Shown: positions 9,961 through 18,410 of the stretch, in pieces
Layout of the letters: every line of letters starts with the position of its first letter
Position numbering within the stretch: position 1 is the first letter of the stretch
Source of the DNA: Aminipila terrae
Lineage (GTDB): Bacteria > Bacillota > Clostridia > Peptostreptococcales > Anaerovoracaceae
Assembly: GCF_010120715.1 (NCBI RefSeq)
Contig: NZ_CP047591.1
Coordinates: 682,001-746,000, forward strand
Direction of reading: 5' to 3'
Length of the DNA: 64,000 nt
The notes under the pieces: generated by a model
Seen by the model: the letters and a program-made list of their open reading frames with translations, nothing else
Told to the model about the DNA's origin: nothing
Database searches by the model: none
Program-made: the position numbers and the translations under genes

Positions 9961-11520
9961 TTATAAGCCTAAAAAGCATTCCACTATACTGTCTATAGTA
10001 GCTTCTTTAGAGATATGAATCTCCATTCCATATTTTCTTGCTTCTTCTGCTGTCTTTTCACCAATACATACGGCTTTTACATCAGAAAAATTGGATAACC
10101 CACAAGAAGCTGCAAATCCTCTGACCGTAGATGCACTGGTAAAGGCTACATAATCCGCTTCTTCTGAAGCAAACTCTATTAACGTTCCATGGGAGTTTCC
10201 AGATTCAGCCTTCTCATTGCTTTCCGCTTCAAAGGTATCATACACAGCTACATCTGTAAACTTAATGGAAGCTTCTTCAAGAGGTGTCGTCACTTCATCT
10301 GTTCCAATCCTGGCTCTTGGAATTAAAATTTCAGGCTTCCTTCCAATTTTGGATCCTAACTCTGCAGATCTGGCTGCAATCAGTTCTCCCAAAGCTCTGC
10401 CACTATAAACGGCAGGCATCAGGTCAACCAGAATCCCCATCTTTTCTATTGCATCTCGGGTAGCAGTTCCTATAGCGGCGAATCTGATACTTCCTAAATC
10501 TCTTATATCTTTTTTCATTTCCCGCAGCTTGTTGAAAAAGGCTGTTACCCCTACTGGACTGGTAAATGCAATATAATCAAATCTTCGTATATCATGAATA
10601 GCGTCTTCCAGGGGTTTATTGTTCTTGATTTCTTTCGTTTCAATAGCAGGCATAAGCATGATTTCAGCCCCCAGCATGGACAGTTTGTCTGCTAGTGAGG
10701 AGTCCCTGTCCTTTGGCCTTGTGATAGCTATCTTTAATCCTCCAAGAGGTCTGTCTTCTGCCCAGTGAAACTCTTTTTCCAAAGCACACACTTTTCCTAC
10801 AACAATGATGGCAGGAGTCTTAATTCCAGCCTTTTCTGCATCTTTCGTTAAATTGGTAACATCCGAAACCACTCTTCGCTGATGTGCAGAAGTACCTCTT
10901 TCCAAAACAGCAGCAGGCATATCTGGTTCTATTCCAGCCTCCAGTAATCCCTGGCATATCTTTGGCATAGCACTGATACCCATAAGAAATACAAACGTAC
11001 CTCCCAGCTTAACAAGTGAATGATAATCTATTTCTGCCTCTTCTTTTTTCTTTGTATGCCCCGTTATAATATGGAGCGAAGATACAAAATCCCGATGGGT
11101 AACAGGAATACCATTGTAGGCAGGCACAGAAACTGCCGAAGTAATACCTGGTACAATTTCAAAAGGAATGCCGTTTTTACAAAGCAGTTCCAGTTCTTCA
11201 CCGCCCCGTCCAAAAACAAATGGGTCTCCGCCCTTCAAACGTACTACTCTTTTCCCTTTTAAAGCCTCTCTTAAAAGAATCTGGTTAATTTCGTGCTGGG
11301 GAACAGCATGATTGCCAGAAACTTTCCCTACAAAAATCAATTCTGCCTGGTCAGGAATCATTCCCAGAACACCCTGTCCTACTAATTTATCGTAAACAAC
11401 TACATCTGCCTGGTCTAAAACTTTTTTACCTTTTATTGTAAACAACCCAGCATCTCCAGGTCCTGCTCCTACCAGCCATACTTTTCCATTTTTACAGTCT
11501 CTCATCATTTTATTTACCAT
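9961..11520 (-). CDS. CobA-HemD fusion: uroporphyrinogen-III C-methyltransferase / uroporphyrinogen-III synthase
   Basis: A 519-residue bifunctional enzyme. Residues about 12-250 are a SUMT-type SAM-dependent methyltransferase ('VWLVGAGPGDAGLFTIKG', 'VVRLKGGDPFVFGRGGEE', 'VPGITS') that makes precorrin-2 from uroporphyrinogen III. Residues about 265-519 are uroporphyrinogen-III synthase ('IAITRPKDRDSSLADKL', 'YIAFTSPVGVTAFF', 'VAFTSASTVRGF'), which closes the hydroxymethylbilane ring. The fusion is common in clostridia and channels tetrapyrrole towards siroheme and cobalamin. The first codons overlap the end of hemC; Met5 or Met6 are alternative starts. It is the last gene of the cobalamin-riboswitch operon and is followed by a terminator. 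Confidence 0.95.
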   Translation of the reverse strand: MVNKMMRDCKNGKVWLVGAGPGDAGLFTIKGKKVLDQADVVVYDKLVGQGVLGMIPDQAELIFVGKVSGNHAVPQHEINQILLREALKGKRVVRLKGGDPFVFGRGGEELELLCKNGIPFEIVPGITSAVSVPAYNGIPVTHRDFVSSLHIITGHTKKKEEAEIDYHSLVKLGGTFVFLMGISAMPKICQGLLEAGIEPDMPAAVLERGTSAHQRRVVSDVTNLTKDAEKAGIKTPAIIVVGKVCALEKEFHWAEDRPLGGLKIAITRPKDRDSSLADKLSMLGAEIMLMPAIETKEIKNNKPLEDAIHDIRRFDYIAFTSPVGVTAFFNKLREMKKDIRDLGSIRFAAIGTATRDAIEKMGILVDLMPAVYSGRALGELIAARSAELGSKIGRKPEILIPRARIGTDEVTTPLEEASIKFTDVAVYDTFEAESNEKAESGNSHGTLIEFASEEADYVAFTSASTVRGFAASCGLSNFSDVKAVCIGEKTAEEARKYGMEIHISKEATIDSIVECFLGL

Positions 11521-12394
11521 CCTTTAACTGCTTAGCTAATTCCACGGCAAGGTTTTCCCCGTCTCCAGTTTTTCCTGATATTTTTCCCTTATGGTACTGT
11601 TTGGTGTCTTCATTATAGTAAAGGCCTCTTATTAAAATTTCATCACCAGATATTTCAGCGAACGCTCCAATGGGAGAACTGCATCCTCCATCTAAATAGC
11701 TAACAAATGCCCGTTCTGTCTTTGCACAGATTTCAGAAGACTTATCATTTAAACAATCTAAGAAAGAATAATCTTCTCCTTTTCTTCCCTGAACAGCTAT
11801 AATCCCCTGTCCTGCCGGAGGTATTATTTCATCTGCTGTAAACACTCTGCTAATACGTTTTTCCAGACCTAACCTGGATATACCTGCATATGCCAGTATA
11901 ATCGAGCCATACTGGCCACTGTCAAGCTTTGATAACCTGGTCTGCAAATTTCCTCTGACACTTTCCACTTTCCAGTCCGGATAGAGTTCTTTAACTTGGA
12001 GTTCTCTTCTTAAACTGGAAGTTCCCAAAGGAAGTTCTTCATTGGCAGACTGTGCCCCCTCCGGATAAACTAATACGTCTAAGGGATTTTCTCTTTTTGA
12101 AAAAGCTACCAGGGGAAGTTCCTGTGAAATTTCCATGGGCAAATCCTTAAGGCTATGTACGGAGATATCAATTCTGCCTTCCATCAAAGCTTTATCCAAT
12201 TCTTTTACAAACAAGCCTTTTCCACCAATTTTATCTAGTCTTTTATCCAGAATCAGATCTCCTGTGGTTTTCATGGTTACAAGTTCCAGTTGAATTTCAG
12301 GATGCGCCTCTGCTATCTGATTCATTATAAGCCTGGACTGAGCCACAGCCAGCTTGCTGTCCCTGCTCCCTACAATTATTTTCCCTCTGGCCAT
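11510..12394 (-). CDS. hemC: Porphobilinogen deaminase (hydroxymethylbilane synthase)
   Basis: Joins four porphobilinogens into hydroxymethylbilane. The 294-residue protein begins 'GKIIVGSRDSKLAVAQ' and has the family signatures 'TTGDLILDKRLDKIGGKGLFVKELD', 'SLKDLP' and 'GNLQTRLSKLD'. The Cys in 'YLDGGCSSPIGAFA' (about residue 240) carries the dipyrromethane cofactor. It sits 13 bp after the cobK-sirC fusion gene and overlaps cobA-hemD by about 11 bp, as expected for translational coupling. Length and motifs are intact. Confidence 0.97.
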   Translation of the reverse strand: MARGKIIVGSRDSKLAVAQSRLIMNQIAEAHPEIQLELVTMKTTGDLILDKRLDKIGGKGLFVKELDKALMEGRIDISVHSLKDLPMEISQELPLVAFSKRENPLDVLVYPEGAQSANEELPLGTSSLRRELQVKELYPDWKVESVRGNLQTRLSKLDSGQYGSIILAYAGISRLGLEKRISRVFTADEIIPPAGQGIIAVQGRKGEDYSFLDCLNDKSSEICAKTERAFVSYLDGGCSSPIGAFAEISGDEILIRGLYYNEDTKQYHKGKISGKTGDGENLAVELAKQLKDGK

Positions 12395-12407
12395 TTTTCT
12401 CTCCTTT

Positions 12408-13664
12408 TTAATCCATATCTCTTAATGCTTTTTTAATAACCTCCGAGCCTTTTTTAGCAAGGCTATGGCTTTTGCCTTGAGCGGTAATTCCAGTAACCAG
12501 ATTTCCCTGTATAACCACACCTGGAAAATAAAAATCACACTCTTCCTTCTTATCAGCCACATTTACCAGAATGCCTCTGTTTTTACACTGTATTCCAATG
12601 CTCTCATTAACCTCCCTGCTATTTGTTGCTGCTAAAACCATATGGGCTCCATTAACATCTTCCATATCAAATTCCTTTTCAAGAAGTTCTATAGATCTGT
12701 TTAGCCCTGCTTTTTCATCTATATTAACATATTCGTTAATCATCTGTTTTATTTCCTCAGGAATTTCCTTAGCCACAATTCTTACATTACATGAAAATTG
12801 AAGCAAAGTCCTGATTCGTCTGCTGGCGATTTTTCCGGCACCAATAATTGCAATATTTCTATCCTTAATATTTATAAACATAGGAAACCAGTCTGCCAAT
12901 TCCGGCATGGCTAAATCCCTGTTAATTTCTTGTATAACCTGAGGGAGAGACATTCCACAATCCTGTTCTCCTCTTCCCACAACGATTAATGTAGCGCCTG
13001 CATTCTGGGCGGCCTGATATTTTTCATAAGCGCCCCCTTCGGTGCCTGTGTCTTTAGTAACCATGTAAGTACAGTTGAGTTGCTTTAACATTGCTACATT
13101 TAACTCACAGGAAAAGGGCCCCTGCATACAAATCAAGTGCCTGCCAGAAAATCCAAGTTCATTGCAACTTGCCAAAACCGGTTCCATGGGAAGTACTCTT
13201 GCATAAAGCCTTTCCTGATAATTCCTAACTTCCGTATATCTGGCCAGTTCTTTGCTGCCAGTTGTCAGAAGCACATTCCCTTCAGTCGTATTTAAATACC
13301 TGATTACTGCATCTGTATTCTCCACAAACACACAATCCGATCCAAATTGGGTTTTTTCCCTGAGTAATCGGATATATTTTATATTTGTTTGATGACAAGC
13401 TTCTTTTATATTGTCCGTTACAAGGGTTGCATAGGGATGTGTGGCATCAATGACCATATCAAATCCCCTTGCCATCAGTTGCTGCATTCCTTCTACGGTC
13501 AGTCTGCCTGTGTTAATTTCAAGGTTTTCCCCAGGTTCCTGTTCCAGTATTTCTTTTCCATATTCAGTAGCTACACAGGCACATACAGATACTTTTTTCA
13601 TGTCCAGAAGTGTTTCAATTAACAATCTGCCTTCTGTAGTCCCAGCAAACACCAAAATATTCAT
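12408..13664 (-). CDS. CobK/CbiJ precorrin-6A reductase fused to precorrin-2 dehydrogenase (SirC/CysG-N)
   Basis: A two-domain protein of 418 residues. Residues 1 to about 250 match precorrin-6A (cobalt-precorrin-6A) reductase: 'MNILVFAGTTEGRLLIETLL', 'VIDATHPYA', 'LLTTGSKEL', 'KDTGTEGGAYEK'. From about residue 258 a Rossmann domain 'FINIKDRNIAIIGAGKIASRRIRTLL' with 'AATNSREVNESI' and 'DKKEECDFYFPG' matches the NAD-dependent precorrin-2 dehydrogenase that makes sirohydrochlorin (Met8p/CysG N-domain). The two steps are far apart in the corrin pathway, so the fusion couples an early and a late NAD(P)H-dependent reaction. It is encoded between hemA and hemC in the riboswitch operon. The domain boundaries are by eye; the reading frame is continuous. 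Confidence 0.9.
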   Translation of the reverse strand: MNILVFAGTTEGRLLIETLLDMKKVSVCACVATEYGKEILEQEPGENLEINTGRLTVEGMQQLMARGFDMVIDATHPYATLVTDNIKEACHQTNIKYIRLLREKTQFGSDCVFVENTDAVIRYLNTTEGNVLLTTGSKELARYTEVRNYQERLYARVLPMEPVLASCNELGFSGRHLICMQGPFSCELNVAMLKQLNCTYMVTKDTGTEGGAYEKYQAAQNAGATLIVVGRGEQDCGMSLPQVIQEINRDLAMPELADWFPMFINIKDRNIAIIGAGKIASRRIRTLLQFSCNVRIVAKEIPEEIKQMINEYVNIDEKAGLNRSIELLEKEFDMEDVNGAHMVLAATNSREVNESIGIQCKNRGILVNVADKKEECDFYFPGVVIQGNLVTGITAQGKSHSLAKKGSEVIKKALRDMD

Positions 13665-13681
13665 GGCTGCCCTCCTGTTAT

Positions 13682-14977
13682 CTAATGTTTAAGAGTTTCC
13701 CTGGATGCTGACCTGTGTAATGCTTCCAGGCATTCCTCCCAAAGTTCCTGTGGTAACTGTTCACGAAGACCATACAGCAATTTAGATGTAGCCTTTTTTA
13801 CAGACGCCTCTGCTGCTTCAACAGAGTTCTCTGAATCATATTCCTCCATTTCAGAAGACTTGCTTATAAATCTCTGCACGGTGTCCTCTGATACCATGTC
13901 TACAATCTCTTTAATCTTCGGAATATAATGTCTGAATTCAAACCATCTGTTAATTTCTTCCTGGTACTCTCCCAGAATATCCATGGCCAGCTGGACCTGC
14001 TCTTCATTTTCTTCCCTGGTTCCTCCGCTGTTCATGGAATCTATATCGTACAATTTAACATGGGGCATTTTGCCTATTTCAGGATCAATATCTCTTGGAA
14101 CAGCTAAATCAAATAGATAATATTTTCTGTCTGCCTCCGAATCTGTTTTGCCACTGATATACGGTTGCTTCAAAAGTTCCTTTACATCTTCCAGACGGAG
14201 AGTATAATGGGGACTTAAGGTTGCGCTCACTATAACCTGTTTCCCGCTAACCTGAGCAATCCGGTCATCATATGGAACCATTTGGCATTTTTCCGGAACG
14301 ATGGATTCCTGCTCATCATTTCCATGCATTTTTCTTCGCAATGTCATAGAAACGGATGCCCCACATGAAGCCAGCATATTAACTACAAGCTTTCCCATTT
14401 GCCCATTTCCAATAACCAGGCAGGGAACTTCCTTTAAATCGCCTAACGCCGATTTTAAAATATCAATGGTATCACTTGCTGATGAGCGATTAACAGTGCA
14501 CATATGTACCTCTGTCTTTACACGTTTCCCTGCAGCCAGTGCTGTTTGAAACACCTTTTCCAGAGCCATGTCTGCGCAGCCACATTCTCTGGATAGTTGT
14601 AATGCTTCCCTTACCTGTGATATAATCTGATCTTCTCCAAATATCTTAGAATCAAAACCGCAAACCAGTTTAAGAAGGTGGTCCACCGCCTGACTGCCGT
14701 CACGCTCTACAAAATATTCTCCATACAGGCTGGCATCTATTTTTTTAATCTGACAAAGCATGTCATAAGGGTTTACCGTATTCAGTTTTTTGTTATCGCA
14801 CTGACTAATCCAAAGTTCTGTCCGATTGCAAGTGGAAAGAAGGATACAGCCCTTTAGTCTGAACCGTTCTTTAATCTCTTTAACAGCTTCTTTTACTCCA
14901 GCTTTTGTAAAAGAAAATGTCTCTCTGTAATCAAGGGAAGCTTTGCTATGATCGATGCCTACCATTTTAATGCGCAT
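13682..14977 (-). CDS. hemA: Glutamyl-tRNA reductase
   Basis: First committed step of C5 tetrapyrrole synthesis: NADPH reduction of Glu-tRNA(Glu) to glutamate-1-semialdehyde. In the 431-residue protein the catalytic Cys lies in 'LLSTCNRTELW' (about residue 50), the NADPH Rossmann motif is 'VPCLVIGNGQMGKLVVNML' (about 185), and a C-terminal dimerisation helix follows. 'FGEDQIISQVREAL' matches the family's substrate-site region. It is placed between cbiL and the cobK-sirC fusion in the same operon, so 5-aminolevulinate supply is under cobalamin-riboswitch control. Confidence 0.96.
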   Translation of the reverse strand: MRIKMVGIDHSKASLDYRETFSFTKAGVKEAVKEIKERFRLKGCILLSTCNRTELWISQCDNKKLNTVNPYDMLCQIKKIDASLYGEYFVERDGSQAVDHLLKLVCGFDSKIFGEDQIISQVREALQLSRECGCADMALEKVFQTALAAGKRVKTEVHMCTVNRSSASDTIDILKSALGDLKEVPCLVIGNGQMGKLVVNMLASCGASVSMTLRRKMHGNDEQESIVPEKCQMVPYDDRIAQVSGKQVIVSATLSPHYTLRLEDVKELLKQPYISGKTDSEADRKYYLFDLAVPRDIDPEIGKMPHVKLYDIDSMNSGGTREENEEQVQLAMDILGEYQEEINRWFEFRHYIPKIKEIVDMVSEDTVQRFISKSSEMEEYDSENSVEAAEASVKKATSKLLYGLREQLPQELWEECLEALHRSASRETLKH

Positions 14978-15021
14978 TCTGATTCGCCTTTCAAAACTTA
15001 TGTTTCTAATGTTAAGTAGAA

Positions 15022-15714
15022 TTATTTTTTGTCTCTGACAATAAGTACGGAAAAATAACTGGCATTTTCATCAATTTCATCTATATTTGTAAATACACGT
15101 TCCCCTTCCATCCCACAACGTTCAACCATTTTAACACTGGGAGGATTATCTATGGAATTGATATATTCTTTCAGTTTACCTATAGATTTTCCACTCTTCA
15201 TGAGAACTTTCGTCCCCTTCATATGTAACGCTTCTTCTGTACCATCATAAGAAGCCGGTATAATGTGCAGTTCCTCTTCTGCCTCTGTCAGGCTGTCATT
15301 CAGCCTTGCTGAAACCGCGCAGAAAGAAGGAATTCCCGGAACAATTTCCGTCTCATATCCTGCATCCCTGACCCTGTTATGAACATATGCATACGTAGAA
15401 TAAATGGTAGGGTCCCCTAAAGTGAGAAACACAACATTCTTTCCTTCATCAATCCATTTTTTTACCTGCTCTGCTGCAGCGTCATGGCTTGCTTTCAGTT
15501 TTTCTTTATCTCTCGTCATAGGCATATCCAGCTCAACAATGCATTTCTTATCTAAATCGGGAATAGCTCCCTTTGCTATTGTATATGCTACATTTATGCT
15601 TTGACCAGACTTTGGAACCGCAATTATGTCGCACTCCTCTATTAGTCTTACTGCCTTTAACGTCATGAGTTCCGGATCCCCGGGACCAACACCTAACCCG
15701 TATAACTTTGCCAT
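15022..15714 (-). CDS. cbiL: Precorrin-2 / cobalt-factor II C20-methyltransferase
   Basis: A 230-residue SAM-dependent methyltransferase of the CobI/CbiL group that methylates C20 of (cobalt-)factor II. Visible: 'LYGLGVGPGDPELMTLKAVRLI' at the N-terminus, 'VVFLTLGDPTIYSTYAYV' (about residue 95) and 'VPGIPSFCAVSARL', the tetrapyrrole methylase fold motifs. Because a CbiK-type chelatase is encoded next door, the cobalt-early (anaerobic) route and the name CbiL are favoured over CobI. It starts 60 bp after cbiK. The remaining cbi genes are outside this window. Confidence 0.93.
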   Translation of the reverse strand: MAKLYGLGVGPGDPELMTLKAVRLIEECDIIAVPKSGQSINVAYTIAKGAIPDLDKKCIVELDMPMTRDKEKLKASHDAAAEQVKKWIDEGKNVVFLTLGDPTIYSTYAYVHNRVRDAGYETEIVPGIPSFCAVSARLNDSLTEAEEELHIIPASYDGTEEALHMKGTKVLMKSGKSIGKLKEYINSIDNPPSVKMVERCGMEGERVFTNIDEIDENASYFSVLIVRDKK

Positions 15715-15774
15715 CTATATCCTCCGCATTTTATTATTATTCGCTATTTTCCTTTATTTTTCAACATTAATCGT

Positions 15775-16575
15775 CTATTCACAATCTACTGTATGTTCCA
15801 AATAAATTTGCTGTATTCCCTTAAATTCTCCAATTCCCCTTAAAATGCAGGATACCTTATATCCGGCTTTGTTAAACAGTACTTTCCATGAGTCTTCCTC
15901 ATCACCAGCCATATCATTGACCGCATGATCCCCTGCTACTACCATAAATGGCATAAGTACCACTTCTTTAGGATTATATTTTTTTACATGTTTCAGAACA
16001 AGCTCCACATCTGGATATCCTTCCACTGTCCCTACAAAAACATTCTCATACCCCAGTGATTTAAATCTGTAGTCCAGGGCGGCATAAGCAGCATCTGCAA
16101 AATGACCTGTTCCATGACCCATAAGTATTAAAGCCTTATTTTCACAATCTCCTTTTTTGGCTTTAGTCATGTCCAGTTCCGGCACTTCTGCCATGATAGC
16201 ATGACAAACTTTATCGTAGTCTTGGGAAGTGGTTAATAGAGCCGATCCAACCCGAATAGTGTCAAAACTTGTAGTAAATGGTTCTATTTGTTCCATCATC
16301 TTGTCATATTCATCACCATTAATAATATGTGTAGGCTGTATCAATACATCCTCAAATCCATCTGTGGCCAGCCTTTCCATGGCCTCTGTGACATTATCAA
16401 TATGAATATGGTCCCGGTTTTTAAGTACTTTCATAATGATACTGCTAGTAAATGCTCTTCTTAGTTCCCGGTCCGGATACGCTTTACTGATAAATTTTTC
16501 AATTTCACCAATAGTTTTATCTCTAGTTTCTTTATGGCTAGTGCCAAAACTTACTATTAATAGTGCTTTTTTCAT
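15775..16575 (-). CDS. cbiK: Sirohydrochlorin cobaltochelatase CbiK
   Basis: Inserts Co2+ into sirohydrochlorin, the entry to anaerobic cobalamin synthesis. The 266-residue protein begins 'KKALLIVSFGTSHKETRDKTI' (class II chelatase, CbiK type). It has 'ALILMGHGTGHFADAAY' with the metal-binding His (about residue 152) and 'LMPFMVVAGDHAVNDMAGDEEDSW' with the second His region (about 215). It has no leader peptide, so it is cytosolic, unlike periplasmic CbiK of sulfate reducers. It is the first gene behind the cobalamin riboswitch. Confidence 0.95.
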   Translation of the reverse strand: MKKALLIVSFGTSHKETRDKTIGEIEKFISKAYPDRELRRAFTSSIIMKVLKNRDHIHIDNVTEAMERLATDGFEDVLIQPTHIINGDEYDKMMEQIEPFTTSFDTIRVGSALLTTSQDYDKVCHAIMAEVPELDMTKAKKGDCENKALILMGHGTGHFADAAYAALDYRFKSLGYENVFVGTVEGYPDVELVLKHVKKYNPKEVVLMPFMVVAGDHAVNDMAGDEEDSWKVLFNKAGYKVSCILRGIGEFKGIQQIYLEHTVDCE

Positions 16576-16800
16576 TCATGTAACCTTTCTATGCTGCGAT
16601 ATTCAGCATACCTACTACCCTTTTCCATCTTAATTCTGCTTCTACCTGTGAAGCTGCAAAATTACTATCATAACTAAAAAAAATCGCCATCCTGAAATCA
16701 GAACAGCGTAATACGGGAGCTGACAATAAGCCCCTCTTATTACACCTATTCATCGTCCGTAAAAAAAGTGTAATTTCTGTTGCAGTCAATAAAACTAAAC
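16576..16800 (-). promoter_or_regulatory. Leader between the riboswitch aptamer and cbiK (expression platform region)
   Basis: About 225 bp of untranslated leader. On the minus strand ATTACAC and GTGTAAT arms flank a T7-containing loop, and a G-rich segment (GAGGGGCTTATTG) follows. One of these must form the regulatory hairpin or sequester translation signals; I cannot decide which by eye. No credible ORF. Confidence 0.5.
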
Positions 16801-16809
16801 AGAATCCGA

Positions 16810-16990
16810 TACTTTAGGCAGGTCTTCTGACTCTGGAATCCACATTGTACTTTCCCTTCCCATTTTTACACAGTGGCATATTAAGTACAACTCCTCCATT
16901 ACAGCGGCGTGACCGCGTGGGCTTTTACCCAACTTCCCTATTCTCCCGGCAGGAATTCCCGGGCACCTACAGTATTTCAATTGTCTCATA
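16810..16990 (-). promoter_or_regulatory. Cobalamin (adenosylcobalamin) riboswitch aptamer
   Basis: The minus strand shows the cobalamin-riboswitch landmarks in order: TAGGTGCCCGGG, GCCGGGAGAATAGGGAA, CCACGCGGTCACGCCGCTGTAA, the B12-box core GCCACTG, GGGAAGG, and AGAGTCAGAAGACCTGCCT at the 3' end. It precedes cbiK-cbiL-hemA-cobK/sirC-hemC-cobA/hemD. Bound cobalamin should repress the operon. Confidence 0.95.
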
Positions 16991-17003
16991 TATTGTAACA
17001 CTA

Positions 17004-17028
17004 AAATAGGGGGTGGTACAACCCCCTA
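17004..17028 (-). terminator. Terminator-like hairpin between hemL and the cobalamin riboswitch
   Basis: TAGGGGG (17007-17013) and CCCCCTA (17022-17028) pair perfectly and on the minus strand are followed by TTTT. It probably ends the hemB-hemL transcript. A possible TTGTAC-18-TACAAT promoter for the riboswitch transcript overlaps it. Confidence 0.65.
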
Positions 17029-17075
17029 AATGCATTCTCATAGTTATTCTGTTGTTAACATTTACGTAATTCTAT

Positions 17076-18371
17076 TTATATATTGAAGAATTTTGCTGCA
17101 TCATCCAGTGTCTTTTTTATCTCCAGTTCTGTATGAGCATTGGAAATGAACATGGCCTCAAACTGGGCAGGTGCAAAATAACTTCCATTATTGAGCATGT
17201 GCTGGAAATATTTTGCGTATTGCTTTAAATCGGACTTTCTGGCAGATATATAGTCTGTTACAGGCCCCCCTGTAAAAAATAAGGTGCCAATCGATCCTAT
17301 ATGGTTTACCGTGCAGTCTGCCTTTGCTGTTTTCACTATCTCTGCAAGTCCGCCATATAACTTTTCCCCTAAAGTATTTATATGCTCATAGATATCTGGG
17401 TTTTCTTTTAAATTAGTAAGCTGCATAATGCCTGCTGCCATTGCAACAGGATTTCCGCTCAGGGTGCCTGCCTGATAAACCTTTCCTACTGGTGCTACAC
17501 ATTCCATGATTTCTCGCTTGCCACCATAAGCCCCTACAGGCATGCCGCCCCCGATAATCTTTCCGAAAGTAGCCATATCAGGGGTCACTCCGAACAATTC
17601 CTGCGCCCCGCCTGGTGCTAATCTGAATCCGGTGATTACTTCATCAAAAATCAGTACAGTTTTGTTTATATCACAAATCTCCCGAAGCTGCTTCAGAAAA
17701 CCGTCTTTGGGAAGAACTACTCCCATATTGGCAGCTACAGGTTCAATGATAACAGCTGCAATATCATCTCTATACTCCTGGAATAGTTTTTCCACACTGT
17801 CCATATCATTATACTTTGCCGTAAGAGTATCTTTAGCACAATTTTCTGTAACGCCTGCACTGTCAGGGGAACCGCCCTCCGCAATAAGGGCAGAACCTGC
17901 TTTCACCAAAAGTCCGTCACTATGTCCATGGTAGCAGCCTTCAAATTTGATAATCTTACTTCTTCCTGTATATCCTCTTGCAGTACGCAGAGCAGACATG
18001 GTAGCTTCCGTACCAGAATTGACCATTCTTACCATTTCAAAACATGGAACCATTTCACAGACTAGCTTCGCCATGGTTATTTCTCTTTCAGTAGCCGCAC
18101 CAAAGCTCAGACCATTTAAAATTGTTTCCTGTACTGCTTTTAAAACTCCCGGATTATTATTTCCAAGAATCATTGGTCCCCACGAACCAATATAATCTAT
18201 ATATTTATTGCCATCTGCATCGTAAATAAACTGTGCATCCGCTTTTTCTATAAACCTGGGGGTCGTACCCACAGCCTGAAAAGCTCTTGCAGGACTGTTT
18301 ACTCCTCCGGGTATATACTTTTTCGCTTCTGTAAATAAACGTTCTGATTTATCTGTCTTGCTGTTCAACAT
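17076..18371 (-). CDS. hemL: Glutamate-1-semialdehyde 2,1-aminomutase
   Basis: A PLP enzyme that converts glutamate-1-semialdehyde into 5-aminolevulinate. The 431-residue sequence has 'GGVNSPARAF' at the N-terminus, 'MVNSGTEATMSALRTARGYTGR' (PLP phosphate and gabaculine region), 'GCYHGHSDGLL', 'IFDEVITGFR' and 'ATFGKIIGGGMPVGAYGG' with the PLP lysine at about residue 270. Length is standard. hemB lies 40 bp upstream in the same direction. With hemA in the adjacent operon this completes the C5 route to aminolevulinate. Confidence 0.97.
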   Translation of the reverse strand: MLNSKTDKSERLFTEAKKYIPGGVNSPARAFQAVGTTPRFIEKADAQFIYDADGNKYIDYIGSWGPMILGNNNPGVLKAVQETILNGLSFGAATEREITMAKLVCEMVPCFEMVRMVNSGTEATMSALRTARGYTGRSKIIKFEGCYHGHSDGLLVKAGSALIAEGGSPDSAGVTENCAKDTLTAKYNDMDSVEKLFQEYRDDIAAVIIEPVAANMGVVLPKDGFLKQLREICDINKTVLIFDEVITGFRLAPGGAQELFGVTPDMATFGKIIGGGMPVGAYGGKREIMECVAPVGKVYQAGTLSGNPVAMAAGIMQLTNLKENPDIYEHINTLGEKLYGGLAEIVKTAKADCTVNHIGSIGTLFFTGGPVTDYISARKSDLKQYAKYFQHMLNNGSYFAPAQFEAMFISNAHTELEIKKTLDDAAKFFNI

Positions 18372-18410
18372 TTATATTTCCTCCGTTATCATCAAAGGGC
18401 GCTTTTCATC

